A DNA stretch of 64,000 nucleotides from Ptiloglossa arizonensis (GCF_051014685.1 NW_027479023.1:62001-126000); one strand, 5' to 3'. Shown: positions 38,501 through 49,700, counted from the first letter of the stretch. The notes: generated by a model from the sequence alone, not told the origin. Made by a program: numbers and translations.

Positions 38501-39860
38501 GTTTCGAGCATCAGAACTGCGAAAATTTTGAGTTTCTCAAGCGTTACTTACTTCCAAACTGCCATATCTCGCGAACGGATCGACCAATCCGCAAAATTTC
38601 TGTTGCATCTGAAAGTAGAAACTCGCCCGATTACATCGGTATGCGTACTTTTCCCCTAGGCCGTTCTAGTCATTCGTGTCGAGCATCAGAACTGCGAAAA
38701 TTTTGAGTTTCTCAAGCGTTTCTTACTTCCAAACTGCCATATCTCGCGAACGGATCGACCAATCCGCAAAATTTCTGTTGCATCTGAAAGTAGAAACTCG
38801 CCCGATTACATCGGTATGCGTACTTTTCCCCTAGGCCGTTCTAGTTATTCGTTTCGAGCATCAGAACTGCGAAAATTTTGAGTTTCTCAAGCGTTTCTTA
38901 CCTCCAAACTGCCACATCTCGCGAACGGATTTGACAAATCCGCAAAATTTCTGTTGCATCTGAAAGCAGAAACTCGCCCGATGACAACGGTATGTGTAGT
39001 CTTCCCCTAGGCCGTTCCAGTTATTCGTTTCGAGCATCAGAACTGAGAAAATTTTGAGTTTCTCTAGCGTTTCTTACCTCCAAACTGCCATATCTCGCGA
39101 ACGGATTGACCAATCCGCAAAATTTCGGTTGCATCTGAAAGTAGGAACTCGCCCGATTACAACGGTAGGTGTAGTTTTCCCCTAGACCGTTCTAGTTATT
39201 CGTTTCGAGCATCGGAACTGCGAAAATTTTGAGTTTCTCAAGCGTTTCTTACCTCCAAACTGCCATATCTCGCGAACGGATTGATCAATCCGCAAAATTT
39301 CTGTTGCATCTGAAAGTAGAAACTCGCCCGACTACAACGGTATACGTTCTTCTCCCCTAGGCCGTTGTAGTCATTCGTTTCGAGCATCAGAACTGCGAAA
39401 ATTTTGTGTTTCTCGAGCGTTTCTTACTTCCAAATTGCCATATCTCGCGAACGGATCGACCAATCCGCAAAATTTCTGTTGCATCTGAAATTAGAAACTC
39501 GCCCGATTACATCGGTATGCGTACTTTTCCCCTAGGCCGTTCTAGTTATTCGTTTCGAGCATCAGAACTGCGAAAATTTTTGGTTTCTCAAGCGTTTCTT
39601 ACCTCCAAACTGCCACATCTCGCGAACGGATTTGACCAATCCGCAAAATTTCTGTTGCATCTGAAAGTAGAAACTCGCCCGATTACAACGTTATGTGTAG
39701 TCTTCCCCTAGGCCGTTCCAGTTATTCGTTTCGAGCATCAGAACTGCGAAAATTTTGAGTTTCTCAAGCGTTTCTTACCTCCAAACTGCATATCTCGCGA
39801 ACGGATTGACCGATCCGCAAAATTTCTGTTGCATTTGAAAGTAGAAACTCGCCCGATTAC
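33930..39860. repeat. 17-monomer higher-order repeat, two copies
   Basis: Copy 1 (about 33930-36886) and copy 2 (about 36899-39860) follow the same variant order. The offset is 2967 bp before and 2974 bp after position 35930, because copy 1 lost seven bases there (GCGTTTCTAAACTGCC for GCGTTTCTTACCTCCAAACTG). Shared rare markers are GTTACTTACTTCC, GTCATTCGTGTCGAG, GACAAATCC, GATGACAACGG, CCTAGACCG, CCGTTGTAGTC, GAAATTAGAAAC and AACGTTATGTG. The start of copy 1 lies inside the indel-dense patch. Confidence 0.85.
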
Positions 39861-40269
39861 GACGGTATGCGCACTTTTCCCGTATGCGGTTCTAGTTATT
39901 CGTTTCGAGCATCAGAACTGCGAAAATTTTGAGTTTCTCAAGCGTTTCTTACTTCCAAACGGCCATATCTCGCGAACGGATTGACCAATCCGCATGATTT
40001 CTGTTGCATCTGAAAGTAGAAACTAGCCCGATTCAACGGTATGCGTACTTCTCCCCTAGGCCGTTCTAGTCATTCGTTTCGAGCATCAGAACTGCGAAAA
40101 TTTTGAGTTTCTCGAGCGTTTCTTACTTCCAAACTGCCACATCTCGCGAACGGATCGACCAGTCGGCAAAATTTCTGTTGCATCTGAAAGTAGAAACTCG
40201 CCCGACTACAACGGTATGCGTACTTCTCCCCTAGGCCGTTCTAGTCATTCGTTTCGAGCATCAGAACTG

Positions 40270-43200
40270 CGAAAATTTTGAGTTTCTCAAGCGTTTCTTA
40301 CTTCCAAACTGCCACATTTCGCGAACGGATCGACCAATCCGCAAAATTTCTGTTGCATCTGAAAGTAGAAACTCGCCCGACTACAACGGTATGCGTACTT
40401 CTCCCCTAGGCCATTCTAGTCATTCGTTTCAAGCATCAGAACTGCGCAAATTTTGAGTTTCTCAAGCGTTTCTTACCTCCAAACTGCCACATCTCGCGAA
40501 CGGATTTGACCAATCCGCAAAATTTCTGTTGCATCTGAAAGTAGAAACACGCCCGATTACAACGGTATGTGTGTAGTTTTCCCCTAGGCCGTTCCAGTTA
40601 TTCGTTTCGAGCATCAGAACTGCGAAAATTTTGAGTTTCTCAAGCGTTTCTTACCTCCAAACTGCCATATCTCGCGAACGGATCGACCAATCCGCAAAAT
40701 TTCTGTTGCATCTGAAAGTAGAAACTCGCCCGATTACATCGGTATGCGTACTTTTCCCCTAGGCCGTTCTAGTTATTCGTTTCGAGCATCAGAACTGCGA
40801 AAATTTTGAGTTTCTCAAGCGTTTCTTACTTCCAAACTGCCACATCTCGCGAACGGATCGACCAGTCGCCAAAATTTCTGTTGCATCTGAAAGTAGAAAC
40901 TCGCCCGACTAGAACGGTATGCGTACTTCTCCCCTAGGCCGTTCTAGTCATTCGTTTCAAGCATCAGAACTGCGAAAATTTTGAGTTTCTCAAGCGTTTC
41001 TTACTTCCAAACTGCCATATCTCGCGAACGGATCGACCAATCCGCAAAGTTTCTGTTGCAATTGAAAGTAGAAACTCGCCCGATTACATCGGTATGCGTA
41101 CTTTTCCCCTAGGCCGTTCTAGTTATTCGTTTCGAGCATAAGAACTGCGAAAATTTTGAGTTTCTCAAGCGTTTCTTACCTCCAAACTGCCACATCTCGC
41201 GAACGGATTTGACCAATCCGCAAAATTTCTGTTGCATCTGAAAGTAGAAACTCGCCCGATTACAACGGTATGTGTAGTCTTCCCTTAGGCCGTTCCAGTT
41301 ATTCGTTTCGAGCATCAGAACTTCGAAAATTTTGAGTTTCTCAAGCGTTTCTTACCTCCAAACTGCCATATCTCGCGAACGGATTGACCAATCCGCAAAA
41401 TTTCGGTTGCATCTGAAAGTAGAAACTCGCCCGATTACAACGGTAGGTGTAGTTTTCCCCTAGGCCGTTCTAGTTATTGGTTTCGAGCATCAGAACTGCG
41501 AAAATTTTGAGTTTCTCAAGCGTTTCTTACTTCCAAACTGCCACATCTCGCGAACGGATCGACCAATCCGCAAAAATTCTGTTGCATCTGAACGTAGAAT
41601 CTCGCCCGATTACATCGGTATGCGTACTTTTCCCCTAGGCCGTTCTAGTTATTCGTTTCGAGCATCAGAACTGCTAAAATTTTGAGTTTCTCAAGCGTTT
41701 CTTACCTCCAAACTGCCACATCTCGCGAACGGATTTGACCAATCCGCAAAATTTCTGTTGCATCTGAAAGTAGAAACTCGCCCGATTACAACGGTATGTG
41801 TAGTCTTCCCTTAGGCCGTTCCACTTATTCGTTTCGAGCATCAGAACTGCGAAAATTTTGAGTTTCTCAAACGTTTCTTACCTCCAAACTGCCATATCTC
41901 GCGAACGGATTGACCAATCCGCAAAATTTCGGTTGCACCTGAAAGTAGAAACTCGCCCGATTACAACGGTAGGTGTAGTTTTCCCCTAGGCCGTTCTAGT
42001 TATTGGTTTCGAGCATCAGAACTGCGAAAATTTTGAGTTTCTCAAGCGTTTCTTACTTCCAAACTGCCACATTTCGCGAACGGATCGACCAATCCGCAAA
42101 ATTTCTGTTGCATCTGAAAGTAGAAACTCGCCCGACTACAACGGTATGCGTACTTCTCCCCTAGGCCATTCTAGTCATTCGTTTCAAGCATCAGAACTGC
42201 GCAAATTTTGAGTTTCTCAAGCGTTTCTTACCTCCAAACTGCCACATCTCGCGAACGGATTTGACCAATCCGCAAAATTTCTGTTGCATCTGAAAGTAGA
42301 AACACGCCCGATTACAACGGTATGTGTAGTTTTCCCCTAGGCCGTTCCAGTTATTCGTTTCGAGCATCAGAACTGCGAAAATTTTGAGTTTCTCAAGCGT
42401 TTCTTACCTCCAAACTGCCATATCTCGCGAACGGATCGACCAATCCGCAAAATTTCTGTTGCATCTGAAAGTAGAAACTCGCCCGATTACATCGGTATGC
42501 GTACTTTTCCCCTAGGCCGTTCTAGTTATTCGTTTCGAGCATCAGAACTGCGAAAATTTTGAGTTTCTCAAGCGTTTCTTACTTCCAAACTGCCACATCT
42601 CGCGAACGGATCGACCAGTCGCCAAAATTTCTGTTGCATCTGAAAGTAGAAACTCGCCCGACTACAACGGTATGCGTACTTCTCCCCTAGGCCGTTCTAG
42701 TCATTCGTTTCAAGCATCAGAACTGCGAAAATTTTGAGTTTCTCAAGCGTTTCTTACTTCCAAACTGCCATATCTCGCGAACGGATCGACCAATCCGCAA
42801 AGTTTCTGTTGCAATTGAAAGTAGAAACTCGCCCGATTACATCGGTATGCGTACTTTTCCCCTAGGCCGTTCTAGTTATTCGTTTCGAGCATAAGAACTG
42901 CGAAAATTTTGAGTTTCTCAAGCGTTTCTTACCTCCAAACTGCCACATCTCGCGAACGGATTTGACCAATCCGCAAAATTTCTGTTGCATCTGAAAGTAG
43001 AAACTCGCCCGATTACAACGGTATGTGTAGTCTTCCCTTAGGCCGTTCCAGTTATTCGTTTCGAGCATCAGAACTTCGAAAATTTTGAGTTTCTCAAGCG
43101 TTTCTTACCTCCAAACTGCCATATCTCGCGAACGGATTGACCAATCCGCAAAATTTCGGTTGCATCTGAAAGTAGAAACTCGCCCGATTACAACGGTAGG

Positions 43201-43552
43201 TGTAGTTTTCCCCTAGGCCGTTCTAGTTATTGGTTTCGAGCATCAGAACTGCGAAAATTTTGAGTTTCTCAAGCGTTTCTTACTTCCAAACTGCCACATC
43301 TCGCGAACGGATCGACCAATCCGCAAAAATTCTGTTGCATCTGAACGTAGAATCTCGCCCGATTACATCGGTATGCGTACTTTTCCCCTAGGCCGTTCTA
43401 GTTATTCGTTTCGAGCATCAGAACTGCTAAAATTTTGAGTTTCTCAAGCGTTTCTTACCTCCAAACTGCCACATCTCGCGAACGGATTTGACCAATCCGC
43501 AAAATTTCTGTTGCATCTGAAAGTAGAAACTCGCCCGATTACAACGGTATGT
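40270..43552. repeat. 10-monomer higher-order repeat, two copies
   Basis: Copy 1 (about 40270-42024) and copy 2 (about 42025-43552) are offset by 1755 bp, falling to 1753 bp after a TG duplication in copy 1 (GGTATGTGTGTAG near 40565). Shared markers are CACATTTCGCG, CCATTCTAGTC, CTGCGCAAATT, AAACACGCCCG, CAGTCGCC, GCAATTGAAAG, GCATAAGAACTG, CTTCCCTTAGG, GAACTTCGAAAA, CAAAAATTCTG, GAACGTAGAATC and CTGCTAAAATT. Copy 2 leaves the pattern at about 43552, where GTGTAGTTTTCC replaces GTGTAGTCTTCC. Confidence 0.88.
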
Positions 43553-46500
43553 GTAGTTTTCCCCTAGGCCGTTCCAGTTATTCGTTTCGAGCATCAGAAC
43601 TGCGAAAATTTAGAGTTTCTCAAGCGTTTCTTACATCCAAACGGCCATATCTCGCGAACGGATTGACCAATCCGCAAAATTTCTGTTGCATCTGAAAGTA
43701 GAAACTCGCCCGATTACAACGGTATGCGTACTTCTCCCCTAGGCCGTTCTAGTCATTCGTTTCGAGCATCAGAAGTGCGAAAATGTTGAGTTTCTCAACC
43801 GTTTCTTACCTCCAAACTGCCATATCTCGCGAACGGATTGACCAATCCGCAAAATTTCTGTTGCATCTCAAAGTAGAAACTCGCCCGATTACAACGGAAT
43901 GCGTACTTCTCCCCTAGGCCGTACTAGTCATTCGTTTCGAGCATCAGAACTGCGAAAATTTAGAGTTTCTCAAACGTTTCTTATCTCCAAACTGCCATAT
44001 CTCGCGAACGGATTGATCAATCCGCAAAATTTCTGTTGCATCTGAAAGTAGAAGCTCGCCCGATTACAACGGTATGCGTACTTCTCCCCTAGGCCTTTCT
44101 AGTCATTCGTTTCGAGCATCAGAACTGCGAAAATTTTGAGTTTCTCAAGCGTTTCTAACTTCCAAACTGCCATATCTCGCGAACGGATCGACCAATCCGC
44201 ATGATTTCTGTTGCATCTGAAAGTAGAAACTCGCCCGATTACATCGGTATGCGAACTTTTCCCCTAGGCCGTTCTAGTTATTCGTTTCGAGCATCAGAAC
44301 TGCGAAAATTTTGAGTTTCTCAAGCGTTTCTTACCTCCAAACTGCCACATCTCGCGAACGGATTGACCAATCCGCAAAATTTCTGTTGCATCTGAAAGTA
44401 GAAACTCGTCCGATTACAATGGTATGTGTAGTTTTCCCCTAGGCCATTCCAGTTATTCGTTTCGAGAATCAGAGCTGCGAAAATTTTGAGTTTCTCAATC
44501 GTTTCTTACCTCCAAACTGCCATATCTCGCGAACGGATTGACCAATCCGCAAAATTTCTGTTGCATCTGAAAGTAGAAACTCGCCCGATTTCAACGGTAT
44601 GTGTAGTTTTCCCCTAGGCCGTTCCAGTTATTCGTTTCGAGCATCAGAACTGCGAAAATTTTGAGTTTCTCAAGCGTTTCTTACATCCAAACTGCCATAT
44701 CTCGCGAACGGATTGACCAATCCGCAAAATTTCTGTTGCATTTGAAAGTAGAAACTCGCCCGATTACAACGGTATGGGCACTTTTCCCCTAGGCCGTTCT
44801 AGTTATTCGTGTCGAGCATCAGAACTGCGAAAATTTTGAGTTTCTCAAGCGTTTCTTACCTCCAAACTACCACATCTCGCGAACGGATTGACCAATCCGC
44901 AAAATTTCTGTTGCATCTGAAAGTAGAAACTCGCCCGATTACAACGGTAGGTGTTGTTTTCCCCTAGGCCGTTCTAGTTATTCGTTTCGAGCATCGGAAC
45001 TGCGAAAATTTTTAGTTTCTCAAGCGTTTCTTACTTCCAAACTGCCACATCTCGCGAACGGATCGACCAATCCGCAAAATTTCTGTTGCATGTGAAAGTA
45101 GAAACTCGCCCGATTACAACGGTATGTGTAGTTTTCCCCTAGGCCGTTCCAGTTATTCATTTCGAGCATCAGAACTGCGAAAATTTTGAGTTTCTCAAGC
45201 GTTTCTTACTTCCAAACTGCCATATCTCGCGAACGGATTGACCAATCCGCAAAATTTCTGTTCCTTCTGAAAGTAGAAACTAGCCCGATTACAACGGTAT
45301 GCGCACTTTTCCCCTAGGCCGTTCTAGTTATTCGTTTCGAGCATCAGAACTCCGAAAATTTTGAGTTCCTCAAGCGTTTCCTATCTCCAAACTGCCATAT
45401 CTCGCGAACGGATTGATCAATCCGCAAAGTTTCTGTTGCATCTGAAAGTAGAAACTCGCCCGATTACAACGGTATGCGCACTTTTCCCCTAGGCGGTTCT
45501 AGTTATTCGTTTCGAGCATCAGAACTGCGAAAATTTTGAGTTTCTCGAGCGTTTCTTACCTCCAAACTGCCATATCGAGCGAACGGATTGACCAATCCGC
45601 ATAATTTCTGTTGCATCTGAAAGTAGAAACCCGCCCGATTACAACGGTATGCGCACTTTTCCCCTAGGCCGGTCTAGTTATTCGTTTCAAGCAACAGAAC
45701 TGCGAAAATTTAGAGTTTCTCAAGCGTTTCTTACATCCAAACGGCCATATCTCGCGAACGGATTGACCAATCCGCATAATTTCTGTTGCATCTGAAAGTA
45801 GAAACCCGCCCGATTACAACGGTATGCGTACTTCTCCCCTAGGCCGTTCTAGTCATTCGTTTCGAGCATCAGAACTGCGAAAATTTTGAGTTTCTCAAGC
45901 GTTTCTTATCTCCAAACTGCCATATCTCGCGAACGGATTGATCAATCCGCAAAATTTCTTTTGCATCTGAAAGTAGAAACTCGCCCGATTACAACGGTAT
46001 GCGTACTTCTCCCCTAGGCCGTTCTAGTTATTCGTTTCGAGCATCAGAACTGCGAAAATTTTGAGTTTCTCAAGCGTTTCTTACCTCCAAACTGCCACAT
46101 CTCGCGAACGGATTTGACCAATCCGCAAAATTTCTGTTGCATCTGAAAGTAGAAACTCGCCCGATTACAACGGAATGTGTAGTTTTCCCCTAGGCCGTTC
46201 CAGTTATTCGTTTCGAGCATCAGAATTGCGAAAATTTTGAGTTTCTCAAGCGTTTCTTACATCCAAACTGCCATATCTCGCGAACGGATTGACCGATCCG
46301 CAAAATTTCTGTTGCATCTAAAAGTAGAAACTCGCCAGATTACAACGGTATGCGCACTTTTCCCCTAGGCCGGTCTAGTTATTCGTTTCAAGCAACAGAA
46401 CTGCGAAAATTTAGAGTTTCTCAAGCGTTTCTTACATCCAAACAGCCATATCTCGCGAACGGATTGACCAATCCTCAAAATTTCTGTTGCATCTGAAAGT

Positions 46501-47232
46501 AGAAACTCGCCCGATTACAACGGTATGCGTACTTCTCCCCTAGGCCGTTCTAGTCATTCGTTTCGAGCATCAGAACTGCGAAAATGTTGAGTTTCTCAAC
46601 CGTTTCTTACCTCCAAACTGCCATATCTCGCGATCGGATTGACCAATCCGCAAAATTTCTGTTGCTTCTGAAAGTAGAAACTCGCCCGATTACAACAGTA
46701 TGCGCACTTTTCCCCTAGGCCGTTCTAGTTATTCGTTCCGAGCATCAGAACTGCGAAAATTTTGAGTTTCTCAAGCGTTTCTTACATCCAAACGGCCATA
46801 TCTCGCGAACGGATTGACCAATCCGCAAAATTTCTGTTGCATCTGAAAGTAGAAACTCGCCCGATTACAACGGAATGCGTACTTCTCCCCTAGGCCGTTC
46901 TAGTCATTCGTTTCGAGCATCAGAACTGCGAAAATTTAGAGTTTCTCAACCGTTTCTTATCTCCAAACTGCCATATCTCGCGAACGGATTGATCAATCCA
47001 CAAAATTTCTGTTGCATCTGAAAGTAGAAACTCGCCCGATTACAACGGTATGCGTACTTGTCCCCTAGGCCTTTCTAGTCATTCGTTTCGAGCATCAGAA
47101 CTGCGAAAATTTTGAGTTTCTCAAGCGTTTCTAACTTCCAAACTGCCATATCTCGCGAACGGATCGACCAATCCGCATGATTTCTGTTGCATCTGAAAGT
47201 AGAAACTCGCCCGATTACATCGGTATGCGAAC
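43553..47232. repeat. Satellite region with changed variant repertoire
   Basis: Still the same monomer and orientation, but upstream classes such as CAGTCGGC disappear and new ones appear: AATTTAGAGTTTC, AAAATGTTGAG with CTCAACCG, GTTCCTTCTG, GTTGCTTCTG, AAGCAACAG and GCATAATTTC. A block marked by CCTTTCTAGTC, TTTCTAACTTCC, GCATGATTTC and GCGAACTTTTCC occurs near 44092 and again near 47068, about 2976 bp or 17 monomers apart. No gene or insertion is seen. Confidence 0.75.
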
Positions 47233-47461
47233 TTTTCCCCTAGGCCGTTCTAGTTATTCGTTTCGAGCATCAGAACTGCGAAAATTTTGAGTTTCTCAAG
47301 CGTTTCTTACCTCCAAACTGCCACATCTCGCGAACGGATTGACCAATCCGCAAAATTTCTGTTGCATCTGAAAGTAGAAACTCGCCCGATTACAACGGTA
47401 TGGGCACTTTTCCCCCAGGCCGTTCTAGTTATTCGTTTCGAGCATCAGAACTGCGAAAATT

Positions 47462-47474
47462 TTGAGTTTCTCAA
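47462..47474. other. Second short dyad TTGAG-TTT-CTCAA (example)
   Basis: Five-base arms TTGAG and CTCAA flank a 3-base TTT loop at monomer positions 38-50, directly after the AAAATTTT tract. Most monomers keep it. Exceptions include the TTTTTGGTTTCTC class (for example 10011, 12112, 16490), TTTGTGTTTCTC, and CTCGAG monomers, where the right arm changes. It is short enough to arise by chance in one sequence; its interest lies in its retention across most copies. Confidence 0.6.
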
Positions 47475-47493
47475 GCGTTTCTTACCTCCAAAC

Positions 47494-47510
47494 TGCCATA
47501 TCTCGCGAAC
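47494..47510 (-). other. Partial CENP-B-box-like match (example)
   Basis: On the minus strand this reads GTTCGCGAGATATGGCA. Against the mammalian CENP-B box core NTTCGNNNNANNCGGGN it matches TTCG, the central A and two G residues, which is 7 of the 9 fixed positions. The first C and the last G of CGGG are mismatched. It is present in most monomers that carry CATATCTCGCGAACGG and is lost in the ATCGAGCG class and the CGCGACCGG class. With two core mismatches, binding by a CENP-B protein is not supported; the resemblance may be chance. Confidence 0.3.
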
Positions 47511-47525
47511 GGATTGACCAATCCG
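47510..47525. other. Conserved dyad in the monomer (example)
   Basis: CGGATTG-AC-CAATCCG is an inverted repeat with perfect 7-bp arms around a 2-bp centre, at monomer positions 86-101. It recurs in a large share of monomers through the array. Some variants weaken it: GGATCGACC has one arm mismatch, GGATTTGACC leaves 6-bp arms with a longer loop, and CAGTCGGC disrupts one arm. It could form a small cruciform or bind a dimeric protein. No function is shown by the sequence. Confidence 0.85.
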
Positions 47526-48209
47526 CAAAATTTCTGTTGCATCTGAAAGTAGAAACTCGCCCGATTACAACGGTATGTGTAGTTTTCCCCTAGGCCGTTC
47601 TAGTTATTCGTTTCGAGCATCAGAACTGCGAAAATTTTGAGTTTCTCAAGCGTTTCTTACCTCCAAACTGCCACATCTCGCGAACGGATTGACCAATCCG
47701 CAAAATTTCTGTTGCATCTGAAAGTAGAAACTCGCCCGATTACAACGGTATGGGCACTTTTCCCCCAGGCCGTTCTAGTTATTCGTTTCGAGCATCAGAA
47801 CTGCGAAAATTTTGAGTTTCTCAAGCGTTTCTTACCTCCAAACTGCCATATCTCGCGAACGGATTGACCAATCCGCAAAATTTCTGTTGCATCTGAAAGT
47901 AGAAACTCGCCCGATTACAACGGTATGTGTAGTTTTCCCCTAGGCCGTTCCAGTTATTCGTTTCGAGCATCAGAACTGCGAAAATTTTGAGTTTCTCAAG
48001 CGTTTCTTACATCCAAACTGCCATATCTCGCGAACGGATTGACCAATCCGCAAAATTTCTGTTGCATTTGAAAGTAGAAACTCGCCCGATTACAACGGTA
48101 TGGGCACTTTTCCCCCAGGCCGTTCTAGTTATTCGTTTCGAGCATCAGAACTGCGAAAATTTTGAGTTCCTCAAGCGTTTCCTATCTCCAAACTGCCATA
48201 TCTCGCGAA

Positions 48210-48225
48210 CGGATTGATCAATCCG
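48210..48225. other. Perfect 16-bp palindrome variant of the dyad (example)
   Basis: CGGATTGATCAATCCG equals its own reverse complement across all 16 bases. It arises where the dyad centre reads GATC instead of GACC. The same form occurs in many monomers, for example near 445, 7089, 14088, 16190, 31590 and 55390, often linked to the AAAGTTTCTG or CCGACTACAACGG variants. The central TGATCA is also a BclI site, so this subclass could be mapped by digestion. Confidence 0.85.
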
Positions 48226-48824
48226 CAAAATTTCTGTTGCATCTGAAAGTAGAAACTCGCCCGATTACAACGGTAGGTGTTGTTTTCCCCTAGGCCGTTC
48301 TAGTTATTCGTTTCGAGCATCGGAACTGCGAAAATTTTTAGTTTCTCAAGCGTTTCTTACTTCCAAACTGCCACATCTCGCGAACGGATCGACCAATCCG
48401 CAAAATTTCTGTTGCATTTGAAAGTAGAAACTCGCTTGATTACAACGGATGGTGTAGTTTTCCCCTAGGCCGTTCTAGTTATTCGTTTCGAGCATCAGAA
48501 CTGCCAAAATTTTGAGTTCCTCAAGCGTTTCTTACCTCCAAACTGCCATATCTCGCGAACGGATTGACCAATCCGCAAAATTTCTGTTGCTTCTGAAAGT
48601 AGAAACTCGCCCGATTTCAACGGTATGCGCACTTTTCCCCTAGGCCGTTCTAGTTATTCGTTTCGAGCATCAGAACTGCGAAAATTTTGAGTTTCTCAAG
48701 CGTTTCTTACATCCAAACGGCCATATCTCGCGAACGGATTGACCAATCCGCAAAATTTCTGTTGCATCTGAAAGTAGAAACTCGCCCGATTACAACGGTA
48801 TGCGCACTTTTCCCCTAGGCCGTT

Positions 48825-49700
48825 CTAGTTATTCGTTTCGTGAATCAGAGCTGCGAAAATTTTGAGTTTCTCAAGCGTTTCTTACCTCCAAACTGCCATA
48901 TCTCGCGAACGGATTGACCAATACGCAAAATTTCTGTTCCTTCTGAAAGTAGAAACTCGCCCGATTACAACGGTATGCGCACTTTTCCCCTAGGCCGTTC
49001 TAGTCATTCGTTTCGGGCATCAGAACTGCGAAAATTTTGAGTTTCTCAAGCGTTTCTTACCTCCAAACTGTCATATCTCGCGAACGGATTGACCAATCCG
49101 CAAAATTTCTGTTCCTTCTGAAAGTAGAAACTCGCCCGATTACAACGGTATGCGCACTTTTCCCCTAGGCCGTTCTAGTCATTCGTTTCGGGCATCAGAA
49201 CTGCGAAAATTTTGAGTTTCTCAAGCGTTTCTTACCTCCAAACTGTCATATCTCGCGAACGGATTGACCAATCCGCAAAATTTCTGTTCCTTCTGAAAGT
49301 AGAAACTCGCCCGATTACAACGGTATGCGCACTTTTCCCCTAGGCCGTTCTAGTTATTCGTTTCGTGAATCAGAGCTGCGAAAATTTTGAGTTTCTCAAG
49401 CGTTTCTTACCTCCAAACTGCCATATCTCGCGAACGGATTGACCAATACGCAAAATTTCTGTTCCTTCTGAAAGTAGAAACTCGCCCGATTACAACGGTA
49501 TGCGCACTTTTCCCCTAGGCCGTTCTAGTCATTCGTTTCGGGCATCAGAACTGCGAAAATTTTGAGTTTCTCAAGCGTTTCTTACCTCCAAACTGTCATA
49601 TCTCGCGAACGGATTGACCAATCCGCAAAATTTCTGTTCCTTCTGAAAGTAGAAACTCGCCCGATTACAACGGTATGCGCACTTTTCCCCTAGGCCGTTC
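48825..49700. repeat. Trimer repeat of GTTCCTTCTG monomers
   Basis: Copy 1 (48825-49349) has a CGTGAATCAGAGCTG/AATACGC monomer followed by two GGGCATCAG/CTGTCATATC monomers. A second copy starts at 49350, exactly 525 bp later, with the same first two monomers, then continues differently. All five carry GTTCCTTCTG, a class found only in the last third of the window. The two GGGCATC monomers in copy 1 are themselves a one-monomer duplication. Confidence 0.85.

Larger units (their letters stand above)
47425..47599 (+). repeat. Representative 175-bp monomer
   Basis: This copy is close to the consensus and serves as reference numbering (1 = C of CTAGTTATTCG). Landmarks: AAAATTTT at 32-39; TTGAG-TTT-CTCAA at 38-50; TCGCGA (NruI site) at 79-84; dyad CGGATTGACCAATCCG at 86-101; AAAATTT at 103-109; a variable tail at about 146-165; CCTAGG (AvrII site) at 165-170. 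The tail here is the GTGTAGTTTT type. Other common tails are GCGCACTTTT, GCGTACTTCT, GGTGTAGTTTT and the CATCGGTATGCGTAC type. 175 leaves remainder 1 on division by 3, so any frame shifts at each monomer, which argues against coding. The choice of monomer start is arbitrary. Confidence 0.95.
47233..48165. repeat. Dimer repeat, two identical copies and a third partial one
   Basis: The marker GTATGGGCACTTTTCCCCC occurs at 47398, 47748 and 48098, exactly 350 bp (two monomers) apart. By eye 47233-47600 and 47583-47950 match at every base. The third copy differs (ACATCC, GCATTTG, GAGTTCCTC). At 47580-47601 a GTGTAGTTTT tail is joined to CTAGTT, although this tail is otherwise nearly always followed by CCAGTT; this mispairing marks the exchange point. 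Confidence 0.9.

Noticed and set aside
23110..43068. Minus-strand open frames (for example 23110-23301, 41109-41315, 42862-43068)
   Set aside because: They are antisense readings of ordinary monomers; the pair at 41109 and 42862 simply reflects the 10-monomer duplication.
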